Below, piece after piece: positions 52,301 to 62,030 of a stretch of 64,000 nt of DNA. Made by a program: the position numbers and the translations under genes. Source of the stretch: Owenia fusiformis (lineage: Eukaryota > Annelida > Polychaeta > Sabellida > Oweniidae); contig CAIIXF020000011.1 in assembly GCA_903813345.2 (NCBI GenBank), forward strand, positions 23,667,754 to 23,731,753. Direction: 5' to 3'. How positions within the stretch are numbered: position 1 is the first letter of the stretch; each line of letters opens with the position of its first letter. The notes below the pieces were generated by a model. That model was not told where the DNA came from, did not search any database, and worked only from the letters and a program-made list of their open reading frames with translations.

Positions 52301-55300
52301 TAAATTTGGCGAATTTTTATTTGGACCTACTTTTCGGACACGCCATTACTTTTGAACCGGAAGTCAGATCGAAATTTGATTTGCAGATTTGGATTCCTGT
52401 GAAAATTCTACTCTTAAGTCATAACTCATATGTTAAATTTGGAGAATGTTTTATTTTGACCTACTTTTCGGACACCATATCTCAAAAGTGGGTCAGAATA
52501 CTCTCTGACGGCAAAAGGCTAACACTATTAGCACATTCTTTGCTACCTGTATACAAAATTTTGAAGCAAATCGTAAAAGTGTAGTGCCAGAATCGCAAAA
52601 ATAAGGAAAAACTATGAATTTGACCTAGATTTTGACCTAGGCATTTTGGTGTCCAAATATTGAAACTAGGTAGCTTTTGAGGTCCCCTTCTTTTATAGGA
52701 ATTCATTATCTAAAGCTGTACTCAATCTATATCTCATATTTTACACTTCAAAAAAATCTTTTTTCCTTGACTTTCTATCAGGATAACATCAGATCGATTT
52801 TTCTCGAAATTTCAAAACGCCATAACTTTCAAACGGGAAGTCGGATCGAAATTTGGTTTGCAGATTCGGATTCCTGAGGAAATCCTACCCTTATTCCATA
52901 GCTTATATGTTAAATTTGGAGAACTTTTTCAGTTTGACCTACTTTCCGGACGCCATATCTCAAAATCGCTAAGAGTAATCAAAAAACGGATGGCACACTC
53001 TCGATTTGTTTTTTTCTAAGCTACATGATGAAAAAAAGATGAAGGAGTAACGACAATAAACAACGAAGATAATTGACAGAATGTTGATTTGACCTAAATT
53101 TGACCTGGTTCTTGACCTTTGACCTAGATACAAACTTGACCTAATTTCCCAGAAACTAGGTCGATGGGCTATGTTAGCCATGTAAGTAGGTTAAAGTAAG
53201 TTCTTCTAGTTGCTGAGAAAAAGTGTTCGGAAAGAAAGAAAGAAAGATAAATAATAATAATAAGAAAACTGGCAAAAGCAATAGACTCCAGATTTTCATC
53301 TGGAGTCTAATAAGAAAACTGGCAAAAGCAATAGACTCCAGATTTTCAATCTGGAGTCTAATAATAAGAAGAAGAAAACTGACAAAAGCAATAGACTCCA
53401 GATTTTCATCTGGAGTCTAATAATAACCACTATAAGTTAAATGCCTTGTTTTGATTGTTGGTGATTGCTTGATGTGATGGCCTCTGCATGACTATATTTT
53501 ATATAGCAATTTGGTACACTAGAGGTACACTAGAATAAGGTGTGCAGAGTGTGCCAATCTTAGACAATCTCAGTACATATTGCCTAAAAACCACTATGAG
53601 TTTGAAAATAAGAAGACATTTCTATGTTATATTGATTTAGAATCACATGCAGTTTATGTAGAAGTTTATGTTTAGTATGTAAATTGTATCAAAATGTTAA
53701 CAGCTTTACTACAGTGTTTTATGTATGAAATATGAAATAACTGCCATGTTTTTTTCTGGTTCTCCATGTCCTGCAAGATAAAGGTACCTTCAAATGAAGC
53801 ATAATTGTAAATGTTAACATTAACTGTTTTAAAAACAGGCATTTGTTTGATTTTGTATGGCCAAAACCTAACATCATAATAAGAATTGGATTGTCCAAGA
53901 CATAAACAATTAAATAATATTGGCCTCTCCATGAAAATCATGTATAGTGCTTCCATTTTTCTATTATGGCAAAAAAATTAAATTATGTTTGATTGTCTTT
54001 GCAGACGTCCTGCTCAAGTCGGCCGACAATTAGCGCAGATTGGTGATGATATAAATGAACAGTATGCAGGGCAGTTTCGAGATATGATAAAGATATTAAA
54101 CGTCACTCCAGATACTGCTTATGACGCCTTCGCTGGCGTTGCTAGAAAGTAAGTTAATTTTGGAATGTTTATTTGAAGGTCAATCTCGATGGTCTCTTCC
54201 CTAGGGCATATACTATTTAGAATAGATGTGGGAGGTAGAGAAATGATACAATGCTATTGATGACTTTTGATGAAATGTTTTATATTACCAGTTTTAGTCA
54301 AATAGAAAGAACCATTAAATACATGATAAATCATAACAAGCTGTATTACTTTACATGCAAAAGCAGTAGACTTTGATACAAACATTCTTGTCTGTCGTAA
54401 ATGTTAACTCTTGAAAAAGATTGCTTCAATAGTAAACAGCATACCATATTCTATATAATTAGCACCCGGGTGCTTAGAAAATTCAAAATACCTCCTTCAG
54501 ACCATTCTAATAATATAAAGGGTGGGTGCTTAATACAGCGATTATGGTAAAATCTGAAAGGTGTATTTAATTCAAGAAGCAAGATTTGTAACAAAGCGTA
54601 TGGATGGTGGCGATTCAGTATTATATTAACATTTTGTGTATTTGGGGATCACAGTTAGAGTTTATACACTTAAATTTCTAAATTGCTATTTCCAAAAACA
54701 TGATATACAGCATTATTGATCGAAAGACTTCAGAATGCCTGAAATTCTGACCTTGACATTGAATCTACAAAAAAACTGATTTCGGAAATCAATAGTTCAT
54801 TTTATAGGCAGCAATTATAAGTTTCAATATTTGTTTTCTTGAGTGCATATACTGTATATTCATTGATGTTATGGATCGAAAAAGCAATACAAAACAAAAC
54901 ATGTCAATTTAACCTTGTTTGTTTATGATATCAGAGACATTTGTGGTTGCATTCTTTGGAAATGATTGATTCAATGTGATGTTGTTATTAGATGCTTTAA
55001 GTTAAAACCTCAAAGTGTTTATGACTCAACTTAAAGTACTTTGTAAATATTTCCTGATCAGATGGCTCAAAGGGCAACATCTGAAAAACACAAATGATTT
55101 TTAACTACCTTATGGCATCATGTCATAAATTAAATGTAAATATTAACTAGATTTCGCGCCCCTTTGTCTTTATCCTTCCAACGTGACCTCACAAACACGA
55201 TGACTTCACTGGCTCATCAACAAAATGGCAACAGATACACTGTTACTATGGGAACCCATGCTCATTCTATAAATATAAGCTTTGACGTCATAACAATAAT

Positions 55301-58300
55301 GCTTGGTTGCCATGCGTATCCCAGAATTTTCTATAATATTGAAGTGACGTCATAACAAAAACATAACATCCGGGACTTTCTACCGAGGTATACACTCTGT
55401 GGTATTTACACCGTGGTATATACAGTTGAAAACGAGGCTGCAGCTGGACAATGCAGGAAACAATGAAATACACCCTAATATTTTTAATCATGTGATCGGT
55501 TCTTATCCAATGAGAAAGCGAGAAACATTTCAATGATATAATAAACACATATATGTATTTTTTGCTTTCAGACTCTTTATAGATGGGAACATAAACTGGG
55601 GACGAATTGCAACTCTACTCAGCTTCGGATATAGGCTAGCTATATCAGTATTTCAGAATGGAATCAGAGGATTTTTTAACAAAATAGTTAAATTTATAGT
55701 AAAGTTTATCTTAAATGAAAAGATCGCCCAATGGATTGCACAACAGGGTGGATGGGTAAGTAACTAAATAAAAGCATTTCCTTTTGGTAAAATAACTTAC
55801 TATTATTTAAAAGTCATTTACTTGAATTATGTGTCATGCTTTGAATGGCATGCTATTTTCATATGTTATTATCCCATCGAACGAAGTTCGGAGGGATATA
55901 GGGAATGCCTCCGTCCGTTATTCAAAAATGGCGGCCATTTTAATGCTGATTTTACAGTAATTTAGGTACAATATGTAAAACTGTAATAGCAATATGTTTT
56001 AAATATAAAAAAAATTATATAGGAAATTAATAAAGCTAGAAATGTAGATCTTAAAGAAGCACATGGCAGCCATCTTGAAAAATAGCGGCCTTTACTCGCT
56101 ATTTTACGATTTTTGCTGTAACTCGAAAAGAAGTGAAGCGATTTTGCTCATATTTTGTATGTGAATACTTAAAGCATGGCACACTGTCTAATGACACTTT
56201 TTTGAAAAATGGTCACCATTTTAATGTAATTTACTATAAATACTTTTACTATGTTTTTCAAAATCACCACCATTTTATCCTATTTTACCATAACTAGAAA
56301 AGTAGTGTTCATATTTGGTATGTGAATACTATAAGTATGGCACACTGTCTAATGACACTTGTGGTAGAAGGTGGTCATTTTGAAAAATGGCTGCCATTTT
56401 TATGTCCCCACCACATAGTGTGGGGCCATATTGTCGTCCTAGGCGCGTCCGTCCGTCCGTCTGTCTGTCTGTCTGGTTGTCTGTCTGTCCGTCCGTACGT
56501 CCGGCAGTTTTCTCCAAAACCGCTACAGGTATCACCTTCTAATTTTCAGGAATAACTTATGAGTGCCTATAGATGTGGATGAAAAAAATTTAACTCGAAA
56601 CCTACTTCCTGTCGGCCATTTTGAAGTCAAATGCTAAAATCCTTGTCTGCAAACTTTAAGAAAAACTGCTTCACAGTTGCATTTAAAACTTTAACATCTT
56701 GTTCAGCTCACTTCATTCTAGATCTGATTAGGTTTTGGACCTGCTAGCTCAGTCATGTCAGCCATTTTGAATGTCTTAAGAAAAGTTAGCGCGCGATAAT
56801 ACTTTGTATCATATTCAATGGTGTTTTTGAGTTTTCATACTTTAACTATTTAGTAGCTTTATAAATAATTTCAGATGTACTTTGCTGTAAAAGCCTACTT
56901 TATTGTTAACAGTAGTTATATGTGATAATTTTGTAAAAAGAAATCAGCAAAAACTCATAAGGACTTTTTTATTGTCGGCCATTTTGGATTTTTCGGTCCT
57001 AAAATCTTGTCTGTGAAGTCTTGTCTGCCCGTTTTCAGGTGAACCGTTTGGTGGATCAATTTCAAATTTTCAGGGATGATTCTTAGTATAAAAATCTATA
57101 TCTCATTAGTTTTTTGGCTTTCTGGGTAAATGTCAAGGCAGCCATTTTGGATTTTCCGTCCTAAAATCTTGTCTGTAAAGTCTTGTCTACTCGTTTTCAG
57201 GTGAACTGTTTGGTAGATCAATTTCAAATTTTCAGGAATGATTCTTAGTATGAAAATCTAGAACTCATTAGTTTTTTTGCATTCTGGGTAAATGTCAAGG
57301 CAGCCATTTTGGATTTTCCGTCTTAAAATCTTGCCTGTAAAGTCTTGTCTACGCGTTTTTAGGTGAACGGTTTGGTAGATCAATTTCAAATTTTCAGGGA
57401 TGATTCTTTGTATGAAAATCTACATCTGATTACTTTTTTTGCATTCTGCGTAAATGTTAAGGCAGCCATTTTGGATTTTCTGTCCTAAAATCTTGTCTGT
57501 AAAGTCTTGTCTACCCGTTTTCAGGTGAACCGTTTGGTAGATCAATTTCATATTTTCAGGGATGATTCTTAGTATGAAAATCTACAAACAGATTAGTTTT
57601 TTGATATTCTCGGTAAATGTCAAGGCAGCCATTTTGGATTTTCCATCCTGAAATCTTGTCTGTAAAGTCTTCTTTACATGTTTTCTGGTTAACTGTGTGA
57701 CGGATCAATTTCAAATTTTTCAGGGGTGGTTCTTAGTATGAAAATCTAGAACTGACTAAATTTTGGGCATTCTGGGTAAATTTTAAGGTGGCCACTTTGG
57801 ATTTTCCGTCCTCAAATTGTGTTGGTAAAGTCTTGTCTACTCATTTTCAGGATAACCATTTCACGGGATCACCACTTGGTGGGGACATTTTGTACACATT
57901 TGTGTTCTTGTTGCTATATACTTTGTAAAAATGCAGGCCATGGCTGTTCGATGGGATTTGCTACGCTTTGGCGTTGCTGTTGTCTAGTTATGAATACAGT
58001 CTGAATACAGTCTGTATGTTAACAACCAGTGATAATTCTAATATTGTGTAAAGATCAATGTGATATTTTGCTTAATCATGTATCACATATGCATAAAAGT
58101 TATCAACAAAATATCATTTACCAGCTGCATACTGTAAAAATAATATATAAAAGGATGTACAGTAAAACTTTTCAAATCCAAATGTCTCTGGGATCAACTA
58201 AGAGTGTTCAGATTGGCAGGTTTAAACACTTCAAGGTTTTTTAACATGGAACTCTAAATAGCAGGTCAAAAAATGAGACTGAAAAAAATTGTTCGCATTA

Positions 58301-58525
58301 AGAAGTATTCCAAGAGAGGTATTTGGACATATAGGTTTTACTGTACTTATAAATTGAAAACAAAACTACCAAGCACATAATAGTAAATTGCATTTTGTTT
58401 GTTATGGTTTTCAGATAGCTGCACTTAGAGAAATACCAGAACAAGTAGGTTGGTCTACAATAGGATTTGTCGCTGGCTGTGCATTCGTATCTATAGCTGC
58501 CGCATGGTATTTAACTAAACGATAG
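31352..58525 (+). CDS. BAK1: BAK-type pro-apoptotic BCL-2 effector, 230 aa, four coding exons
   Basis: BAK-family proteins oligomerise in the outer mitochondrial membrane and permeabilise it during apoptosis. Exons: 31352-31605, 54005-54148, 55572-55755, 58415-58525; total 693 bases, 231 codons with stop (human BAK 211 aa), in phase with GT-AG borders. Motifs: N-terminal helix VLKETESVFQSF; BH3 VGRQLAQIGDDIN (residues 90-102), strikingly close to vertebrate BAK; BH1 DGNINWGRIATLLSFGYRLA (137-156); BH2 WIAQQGGWIAAL (187-198); C-terminal membrane anchor WSTIGFVAGCAFVSIAAAWYL (207-227) followed by TKR. The BH3 and BH2 sequences favour BAK over BAX or BOK. Intron 1 is 22.4 kb and packed with repeats; the others are 1.4 and 2.7 kb. 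Start choice: first ATG of the open frame, giving a Gly-rich leader as in human BAK. Confidence 0.95.
32741..32814 (+). mobile_element. Micro-element copy A, 74 bp, 9-bp duplication CATAAATGC
   Basis: Runs from TACCCTGCGTGCAGAGTC to AATGCAAAGGGTA, with CATAAATGC at 32732-32740 and 32815-32823. It matches copies B and C closely, including the central AGCTCTCTTTTAAGAAGTG. It is nested in the TTAA element. Confidence 0.9.
33853..34563. mobile_element. Foldback element, about 710 bp, arms about 310 bp
   Basis: TTAGCGCAACAGATTTTGGA at 33871 pairs with its complement at 34525-34544. GATGCAAACAACCCACCCAC at 34018 pairs with GTGGGTGGGTTGTTTGCATC near 34379. The loop is around 34160-34250. Outer ends read CAGTAAAGGAGGA and TCCTCCTTTCTG. 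No clear target duplication. Nested in the TTAA element. Confidence 0.8.
36642..36900. mobile_element. Decayed element related to the CAGGSSCGTAGCC family
   Basis: Begins CAGGGTCGTAGTCAGCAAAT followed by G-rich text and CACCCCC strings at the far end, in the manner of the copies at 12221 and 26154. Right terminus and duplication not recognisable. Confidence 0.4.
37939..37952. promoter_or_regulatory. X-box-like site in BAK intron 1
   Basis: GTTACTATAGCAAC matches GTHNYYATRRNAAC at all positions. No other support. Confidence 0.25.
38842..38919 (-). mobile_element. Micro-element copy B, 78 bp, 9-bp duplication CTTGATATT
   Basis: Reverse-oriented copy: TACCCCTTGCATTCG to CTGCACATAGGGTA, flanked by CTTGATATT at 38833-38841 and 38920-38928. 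It has a small internal insertion (AACTA region) relative to copies A and C. With copy C it forms an inverted pair that could be mistaken for one foldback. Confidence 0.9.
38987..39059 (+). mobile_element. Micro-element copy C, 73 bp, 9-bp duplication ATTCACATG
   Basis: TACCCTGCATGCAGAGTC to AATGCAAAGGGTA, flanked by ATTCACATG at 38978-38986 and 39060-39068. It differs from copy A at only a few positions. Confidence 0.9.
40545..40625. mobile_element. Very short remnant with GGGCGTAGTCAGG ... CTGGCTAC ends
   Basis: CATGGGCGTAGTCAGGC at the left and GATCCTGGCTACACTG at the right resemble the terminal repeats of the CAGGSSCGTAGCC family. Only the ends are recognisable. Confidence 0.35.
41809..43013. 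mobile_element. TIR/CGTC-repeat element, copy 1
   Basis: TTATTATCCCATCGAACG at the left and GTTCGATGGGATTCGCTACG near the right carry the inverted pair TCCCATCGAAC / GTTCGATGGGA (41813-41823, 42970-42980). A CGTCCGTC microsatellite follows the left end (about 41850-41935). The body has four tandem units of 136-146 bases starting ATAACTC...GTAGTGGAGC (42238, 42374, 42519, 42665), each with a GGCGGCCATTTT / AAAATGGCCGCC hairpin. The right tail GCTACGCTTTGGCGTTG is shared with copy 2 (55866-57987). Open frames here are repeat-derived. Superfamily unknown. Confidence 0.7.
43195..43366. mobile_element. MITE of the TACAGTAAAACCTGTC family (copy 4, diverged)
   Basis: ACATGTAAGACCTGTATATA at the left and TAGACAGGTTTAACC at the right; CATCTCCCATTGACT and GAACACCTGTTAATCC blocks match the copy at 25435. 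Confidence 0.6.
43553..43692. mobile_element. Short repeat element, CCACCACAAGTGGTGACATATTG start
   Basis: Partner of 16112-16227: same opening hairpin, CATATTGTTA, and closing TGACATTTTGCATGTTAATG. The middle contains several GGTTGGTGTTTGG-like repeats. Class unknown. Confidence 0.5.
47745..47757 (-). promoter_or_regulatory. DR1 nuclear-receptor-type site in array unit 1
   Basis: TGACCTTTGACCT reads AGGTCAAAGGTCA on the minus strand, a perfect DR1. Identical copies are at 49585-49597, 51354-51366 and 53113-53125, one per unit. Function is not shown. Confidence 0.4.
53284..53418. repeat. Three tandem hairpins closing the satellite array
   Basis: AGACTCCAGAT-TTTC-ATCTGGAGTCT repeats at 53284, 53334 and 53394, spaced by AAGAAAACTGRCAAAAGCAAT. 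The left half matches the AGACTCCAGAT that opens each array unit, so the array begins and ends with inverted halves of the same sequence. Confidence 0.8.
55242..55255. promoter_or_regulatory. X-box-like site in BAK intron 2
   Basis: GTTACTATGGGAAC matches the RFX-type consensus at all positions. Intron 2 is otherwise AT-rich with no recognisable gene. Confidence 0.25.
55866..57987. mobile_element. TIR/CGTC-repeat element, copy 2, with nested element
   Basis: Starts TTATTATCCCATCGAACG and ends CTGTTCGATGGGATTTGC...GGCGTTGCTGTTG, as in copy 1 at 41809-43013. It has lost most of the CGTC run and several body units. It is interrupted by the element at 56404-57886. In BAK intron 3. Confidence 0.7.
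56404..57886. mobile_element. Nested TIR element with CGTC repeat and 160-bp tandem body
   Basis: GTCCCCACCACATAGTGTGG at the left and CCACTTGGTGGGGAC at the right carry the inverted pair GTCCCCACCA / TGGTGGGGAC. A CGTCCGTC run follows the left end (56446-56505). The body holds about six tandem units of 160-165 bases marked by GTAAAGTCTTGTCTAC and TTTCAGGTGAACYGTTTGG (57011 to about 57850). Its plan parallels that of its host element although the sequences differ. Confidence 0.7.
58158..58345. mobile_element. MITE of the TACAGTAAAACCTGTC family (copy 5)
   Basis: TACAGTAAAACTTTTCAAATC at the left and TATAGGTTTTACTGTAC at the right; AGTGTTCAGATTGGC in the middle is shared with the copy at 62031. 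In BAK intron 3, just before the last exon. Confidence 0.75.
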
Positions 58526-58604
58526 CATAACGTCCATATATAGACTTAAAAAACCAAACTGTGTGTAAGACTAGAGATGAATCAAGAAATTGATTGAAGC
58601 ATGT

Positions 58605-58975
58605 ATAGCCGCAATGGCAAAGTTCTGCTATTATGTAAATTGCAGCTGTACTGTTCTGTATTACCAGGCTATAACGCAATGGCAAAGTTCTGCAATTACG
58701 TAAATTGCAGCTGAACCGTTCTGTATTACCAGGCTATAACGCGATGGCAAAGTTCTGCAATTACGTAAATTGCAGCTGTACTGTACTGTATTACCAGGCT
58801 ATAACACAATGGCAAAGTTCTGCAATTACGCAAATTGCAGCTGAACTGTTCTGTATTACCAGGCTATAACAGAATCAAAGTTCTGCAACTACGTAAATTG
58901 CAGCTGAACTGTACTGTGTTACCAGGCTATAATGCAATGGCAAAGTTCTGCAGTTGTATTGTATTACCAGACTAT
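58605..58975. repeat. 65-bp minisatellite with internal hairpin, BAK 3' region
   Basis: About six units of 65 bases marked by GGCAAAGTTCTGCAATTACG, AAATTGCAGCTGAAC and TATTACCAGGCTATAAC; the last unit is shortened. Each full unit contains CTGCAATT-ACGTA-AATTGCAG, an 8-bp perfect stem. It begins about 80 bases past the BAK stop, so it is probably transcribed in the 3' UTR. Confidence 0.9.
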
Positions 58976-59103
58976 ATTATGGATGAATGAAATCACAAGT
59001 TTAAAACTGAGAAGAATCAAACAGCAGGGCTGTACATAAACTTGCAAATAATCTCAACATTTTAAATGACTTGTAATCTGCAGGACTACTTAGTATATGT
59101 ATA

Positions 59104-59288
59104 TACAGTCAAGCTTGTCTGGTGGAACATACCCCTATGAAAGAAATGCCTCTTCATATAGAACAGTTTTCAAAAGACCCTATGACAAATTGACTCACAA
59201 ACCCTCTCTGAAAGGAACACCTGTTTACAAGGAATATTTTTTCCAGTACAGAAGGGGATGTTCCATATCCACAGGTTTTACCATAGTA
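59104..59288. mobile_element. MITE of the TACAGTAAAACCTGTC family (copy 6)
   Basis: TACAGTCAAGCTTGTCTGGTG at the left and CCACAGGTTTTACCATAGTA at the right, with GGAACACCTGTTTACAAGG internal. Diverged but collinear with the others. Confidence 0.65.
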
Positions 59289-59698
59289 ACTGTACAGTTA
59301 TCATTGCATCCTTTTGGGCATCTTTCCCTCCTGGGGGATGAGAGTGGGGGAATATGACCAGAGCCTTTGGGCAAAATTACTCTCCCAGTCCATTCCCCTT
59401 TTCAAATAAACAAACATGGGGATGAGAAAGTGGGTCTGTATTAATAGTTAATCGTCATGGTGACGACCCAGCCAGTCTGTTGCACAGCTTGAGGAATACT
59501 TTGCTAGAATACAGAATCAGAATACAAACATTTAACATGTAAATGCATTAAGGAACACATTTTAGGCATTTTCTGTGTCTGTGCAGACAAGACTGAAGAG
59601 AGCAGATGAGAAATATAAATATATGAAAAATCCATTCACCATTAATTTTATCAATAATGTTGAAGCATGCCAATTGAATTGAATATACATGTATACTT

Positions 59699-60532
59699 AC
59701 TGTAGAAATGGAAACTTTAACGACGTGGAAACTTTGGCGAAATTTAGTGTTTAAGGAGAGACGCCAAAATAAAAATTCGTAGAAAAATATGAAAAAATAT
59801 CGGTGGGCGATAATACCGTGAAGAATACAGATCGACATCCAGATGCTGAATTTCGTTTCGAATACATAAATAATACATACATCAGTGCTTCCTCATCGAT
59901 TTACAATCATAATTAATACCTATTTTGTTTTGCAATCATGTTTTGTTGCCCTAAATGATGAAAACAATACAGAAATAATTTTTCGATTTTTCGATCACAA
60001 AATCTGTTATTTGATTGGATATCTACTGTCACGTGACAACTTATCACTAACATGAATGATACGATTATTTTATGAGAATATACTAGTATTTATTCCTAAT
60101 AATAATAATAAATAGAATAAAGTTTGATAGTGAATTAGCTGAGTTTGTTACTTATTTGATTGTTTGTCGGGTATTAACACCTACTGTACGGTTTGAGCAC
60201 ATTGATTGGGGATTACACACAAATATAAACGACTTATCTTTGATGGTGACACACCATTCCTCGAAAGGCAAGTTTAATTATAGGGCTAATAATGGTGATA
60301 TAGAGCTAATAACTGTGATATACATGTTTACAACTCGGGGTTTACAAAAATGCAACCAATCGTGTTGGTGAATAAATGCTTCATGATAACCTAATAATAA
60401 GCTTATAAGCTCGCCCAAGTAATTTTCCATTTTCTTGATTGCTGGTCCGGGAAAGTTTAATTCGGCAATAGAGTTTTAGGGACCATCTCGCTAAAGTTTT
60501 GTTTCACTAAAGTTTCCACTTCTACAGTATAC
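59699..60532. mobile_element. TIR element with TA target, about 830 bp
   Basis: Left TACTGTAGAAATGGAAACTTT and right AAAGTTTCCACTTCTACAGTA are inverted with one mismatch. TA at both ends suggests a Tc1/mariner-type non-autonomous element. No transposase frame. Confidence 0.78.
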
Positions 60533-61328
60533 TGAAAGTTTACCTCTGTATAAAGGGACTAGTAAAAATATGAGAAATTGTTATTTAAAGTGGCACTGCC
60601 TGTATCATTTGATTGACCATTTCTAAAATGGTACATACCTGGAAAAAAGAAGATTCATTAAAAGCTTTTATTCCTTCTTCAAAATTAACATTAAGAATGT
60701 TTTATTTATATATATTTATATTGCATTTATATTAATGTATAAACTAAAAATGCAGTTGACTCCCCAATATCACAAATGTGAGATGTTTTTGCTCAAAGTA
60801 CTGAAAATACAGAGGGTGCCACTTTAACCACACTGAAAATTGAATGAAGTGATTTTACATAAAAGATTTTGTAGAATGCCTCATAAAGTCTAATAAATAA
60901 TAATGAACTATGGCTTATGAATTTAAGATCTAATAAAATATAAATAGATATATTTTATATTCTCTACCAATAAAAATAATAAATCATGTTATTATAAATT
61001 AAGTCTATTTGGAACTATTACATGAAAGTTCAGGGCATCTTAAGATTTATTGCAGAACTTATGATCTTTTTTTCATATCTTTGTTCACTAATTTAATGAT
61101 AACTACCTGTACCTCAGTCTGCCAGCTTGTGATCCTGTTTTGAGACATATTGATGAATATAATATATGTACATGTATAGTCCCTAATTTAATGATTCTTT
61201 ATCTAGTTTTAAATTAGTATATATGGTATAAATATTTAAAACATTGCAATTGCAGTCTATGTTGATAATTTGTTACGTTTGAATAGATTAGTTGATTTAG
61301 AATAGGTAGACTATTTTATTTTCAAACT

Positions 61329-61461
61329 ACATGTAGTAACATATGTACATGTAGTAACATATGTACATGTAGTAACATATGTACATGTAGTAACATATGT
61401 ACATGTAGTAACATATGTACATGTAGTAACATATGTACATGTAGTAACATATGTACATGTA
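61329..61461. repeat. 18-bp tandem repeat (ACATGTAGTAACATATGT), about 7.4 units
   Basis: Near-perfect consecutive copies. The unit is rich in short palindromes (ACATGT, ACATATGT). The translated open frame (repeating TCTYVT) is a by-product. Confidence 0.95.
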
Positions 61462-62030
61462 CTGTATTTTAAGGATGACAAGTGATCACCCAAGGGTTGA
61501 GATAACTTAATTCTGCAACTTATTAAGAATTTAAGATTGATCTTGCACCTACTTGAAAATCCCTTGCTCTATGTTGAGAACTCAAGATGGACCTTGAAAA
61601 TATATTGCACCCAGTTGAGAATTTTAGAATTATTTCGCACCCACTTGAAAATCCAGCATACACAATAAAAAAAATTAAATTGCTCTTGCACCCACTTTAA
61701 AATTCTTTGCTCCCAGTTGAAAACTTGGGAAATTATGAACTGGAAGTTTTAAGCTTTTCAGTTAAACAATTAGGTTAACACTGTTAAAATCCTTGGGAGA
61801 TCACTTTAAAGTATTGATGTGTGTGGAGTTATAAAGGACCATGCATCTTTTATCTCAAATTGTTATTCAGGAAAGCTAGCAACTTTTTAATAAATTCTCA
61901 GAGCATTTGAATGAATTTAATTCAACATTTCAATCATATCAATTCTTAACCCTTTGCTGGCCATCCATATGGAACATCCCACAAAATTGCAAAATGTCCC
62001 TTCCTTCTCTTAATAAAATCTAAATACATG

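Larger units (their letters stand above)
46551..53425. repeat. Complex satellite array, about 6.9 kb, TGACCT-rich
   Basis: Units open with AACTAGA...AATTGAACAA-GTTCAATTTAAG-ACTCCAGAT at 46553, 47881, 49731 and 51491; the last two units (about 1760 and 1740 bases) are nearly identical, earlier ones more diverged. Each unit has (1) a GAGTAAGTAGCT minisatellite in units 2-4, (2) about 600-base sub-repeats with GTGGGTCAAAATACT and GACGGCAAAAGGCTAAC, and (3) a closing part with TGACCTTTGACCT. The array ends in three 50-60-base units with the hairpin AGACTCCAGAT...ATCTGGAGTCT (53284, 53334, 53394). Short open frames repeated along it are not genes. Confidence 0.85.
31606..54004. other. BAK intron 1, 22.4 kb, repeat-filled
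   Basis: No additional gene recognised on either strand; all open frames are short or lie in repeats. It contains, in order, the TTAA-flanked element (32089-35786) with a nested micro-element and foldback, a decayed MITE (36642), two micro-elements (38842, 38987), a TIR/CGTC element (41809), a MITE (43195), a small repeat (43553) and the satellite array (46551-53425). The stretches 36900-38830, 39070-41800 and 43700-46550 are AT-rich and show nothing I can name. Confidence 0.6.

Noticed and set aside
46937-52706. Several short open frames with recurring peptides on both strands
   Set aside because: They track the satellite units and their sub-repeats; stops fall at random between copies.
53280-53425. 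Canonical Helitron 3' terminus
   Set aside because: The hairpin is directly joined to CTAAT, without the usual short gap, and no 5' TC end or Rep/Helicase was found. Kept only as a hypothesis for the array.
61311-61493. Possible CRISPR-like or threonine-rich coding repeat
   Set aside because: The 18-bp units are contiguous without spacers and the host genome is animal; the TCTYV peptide is a by-product of the minisatellite.
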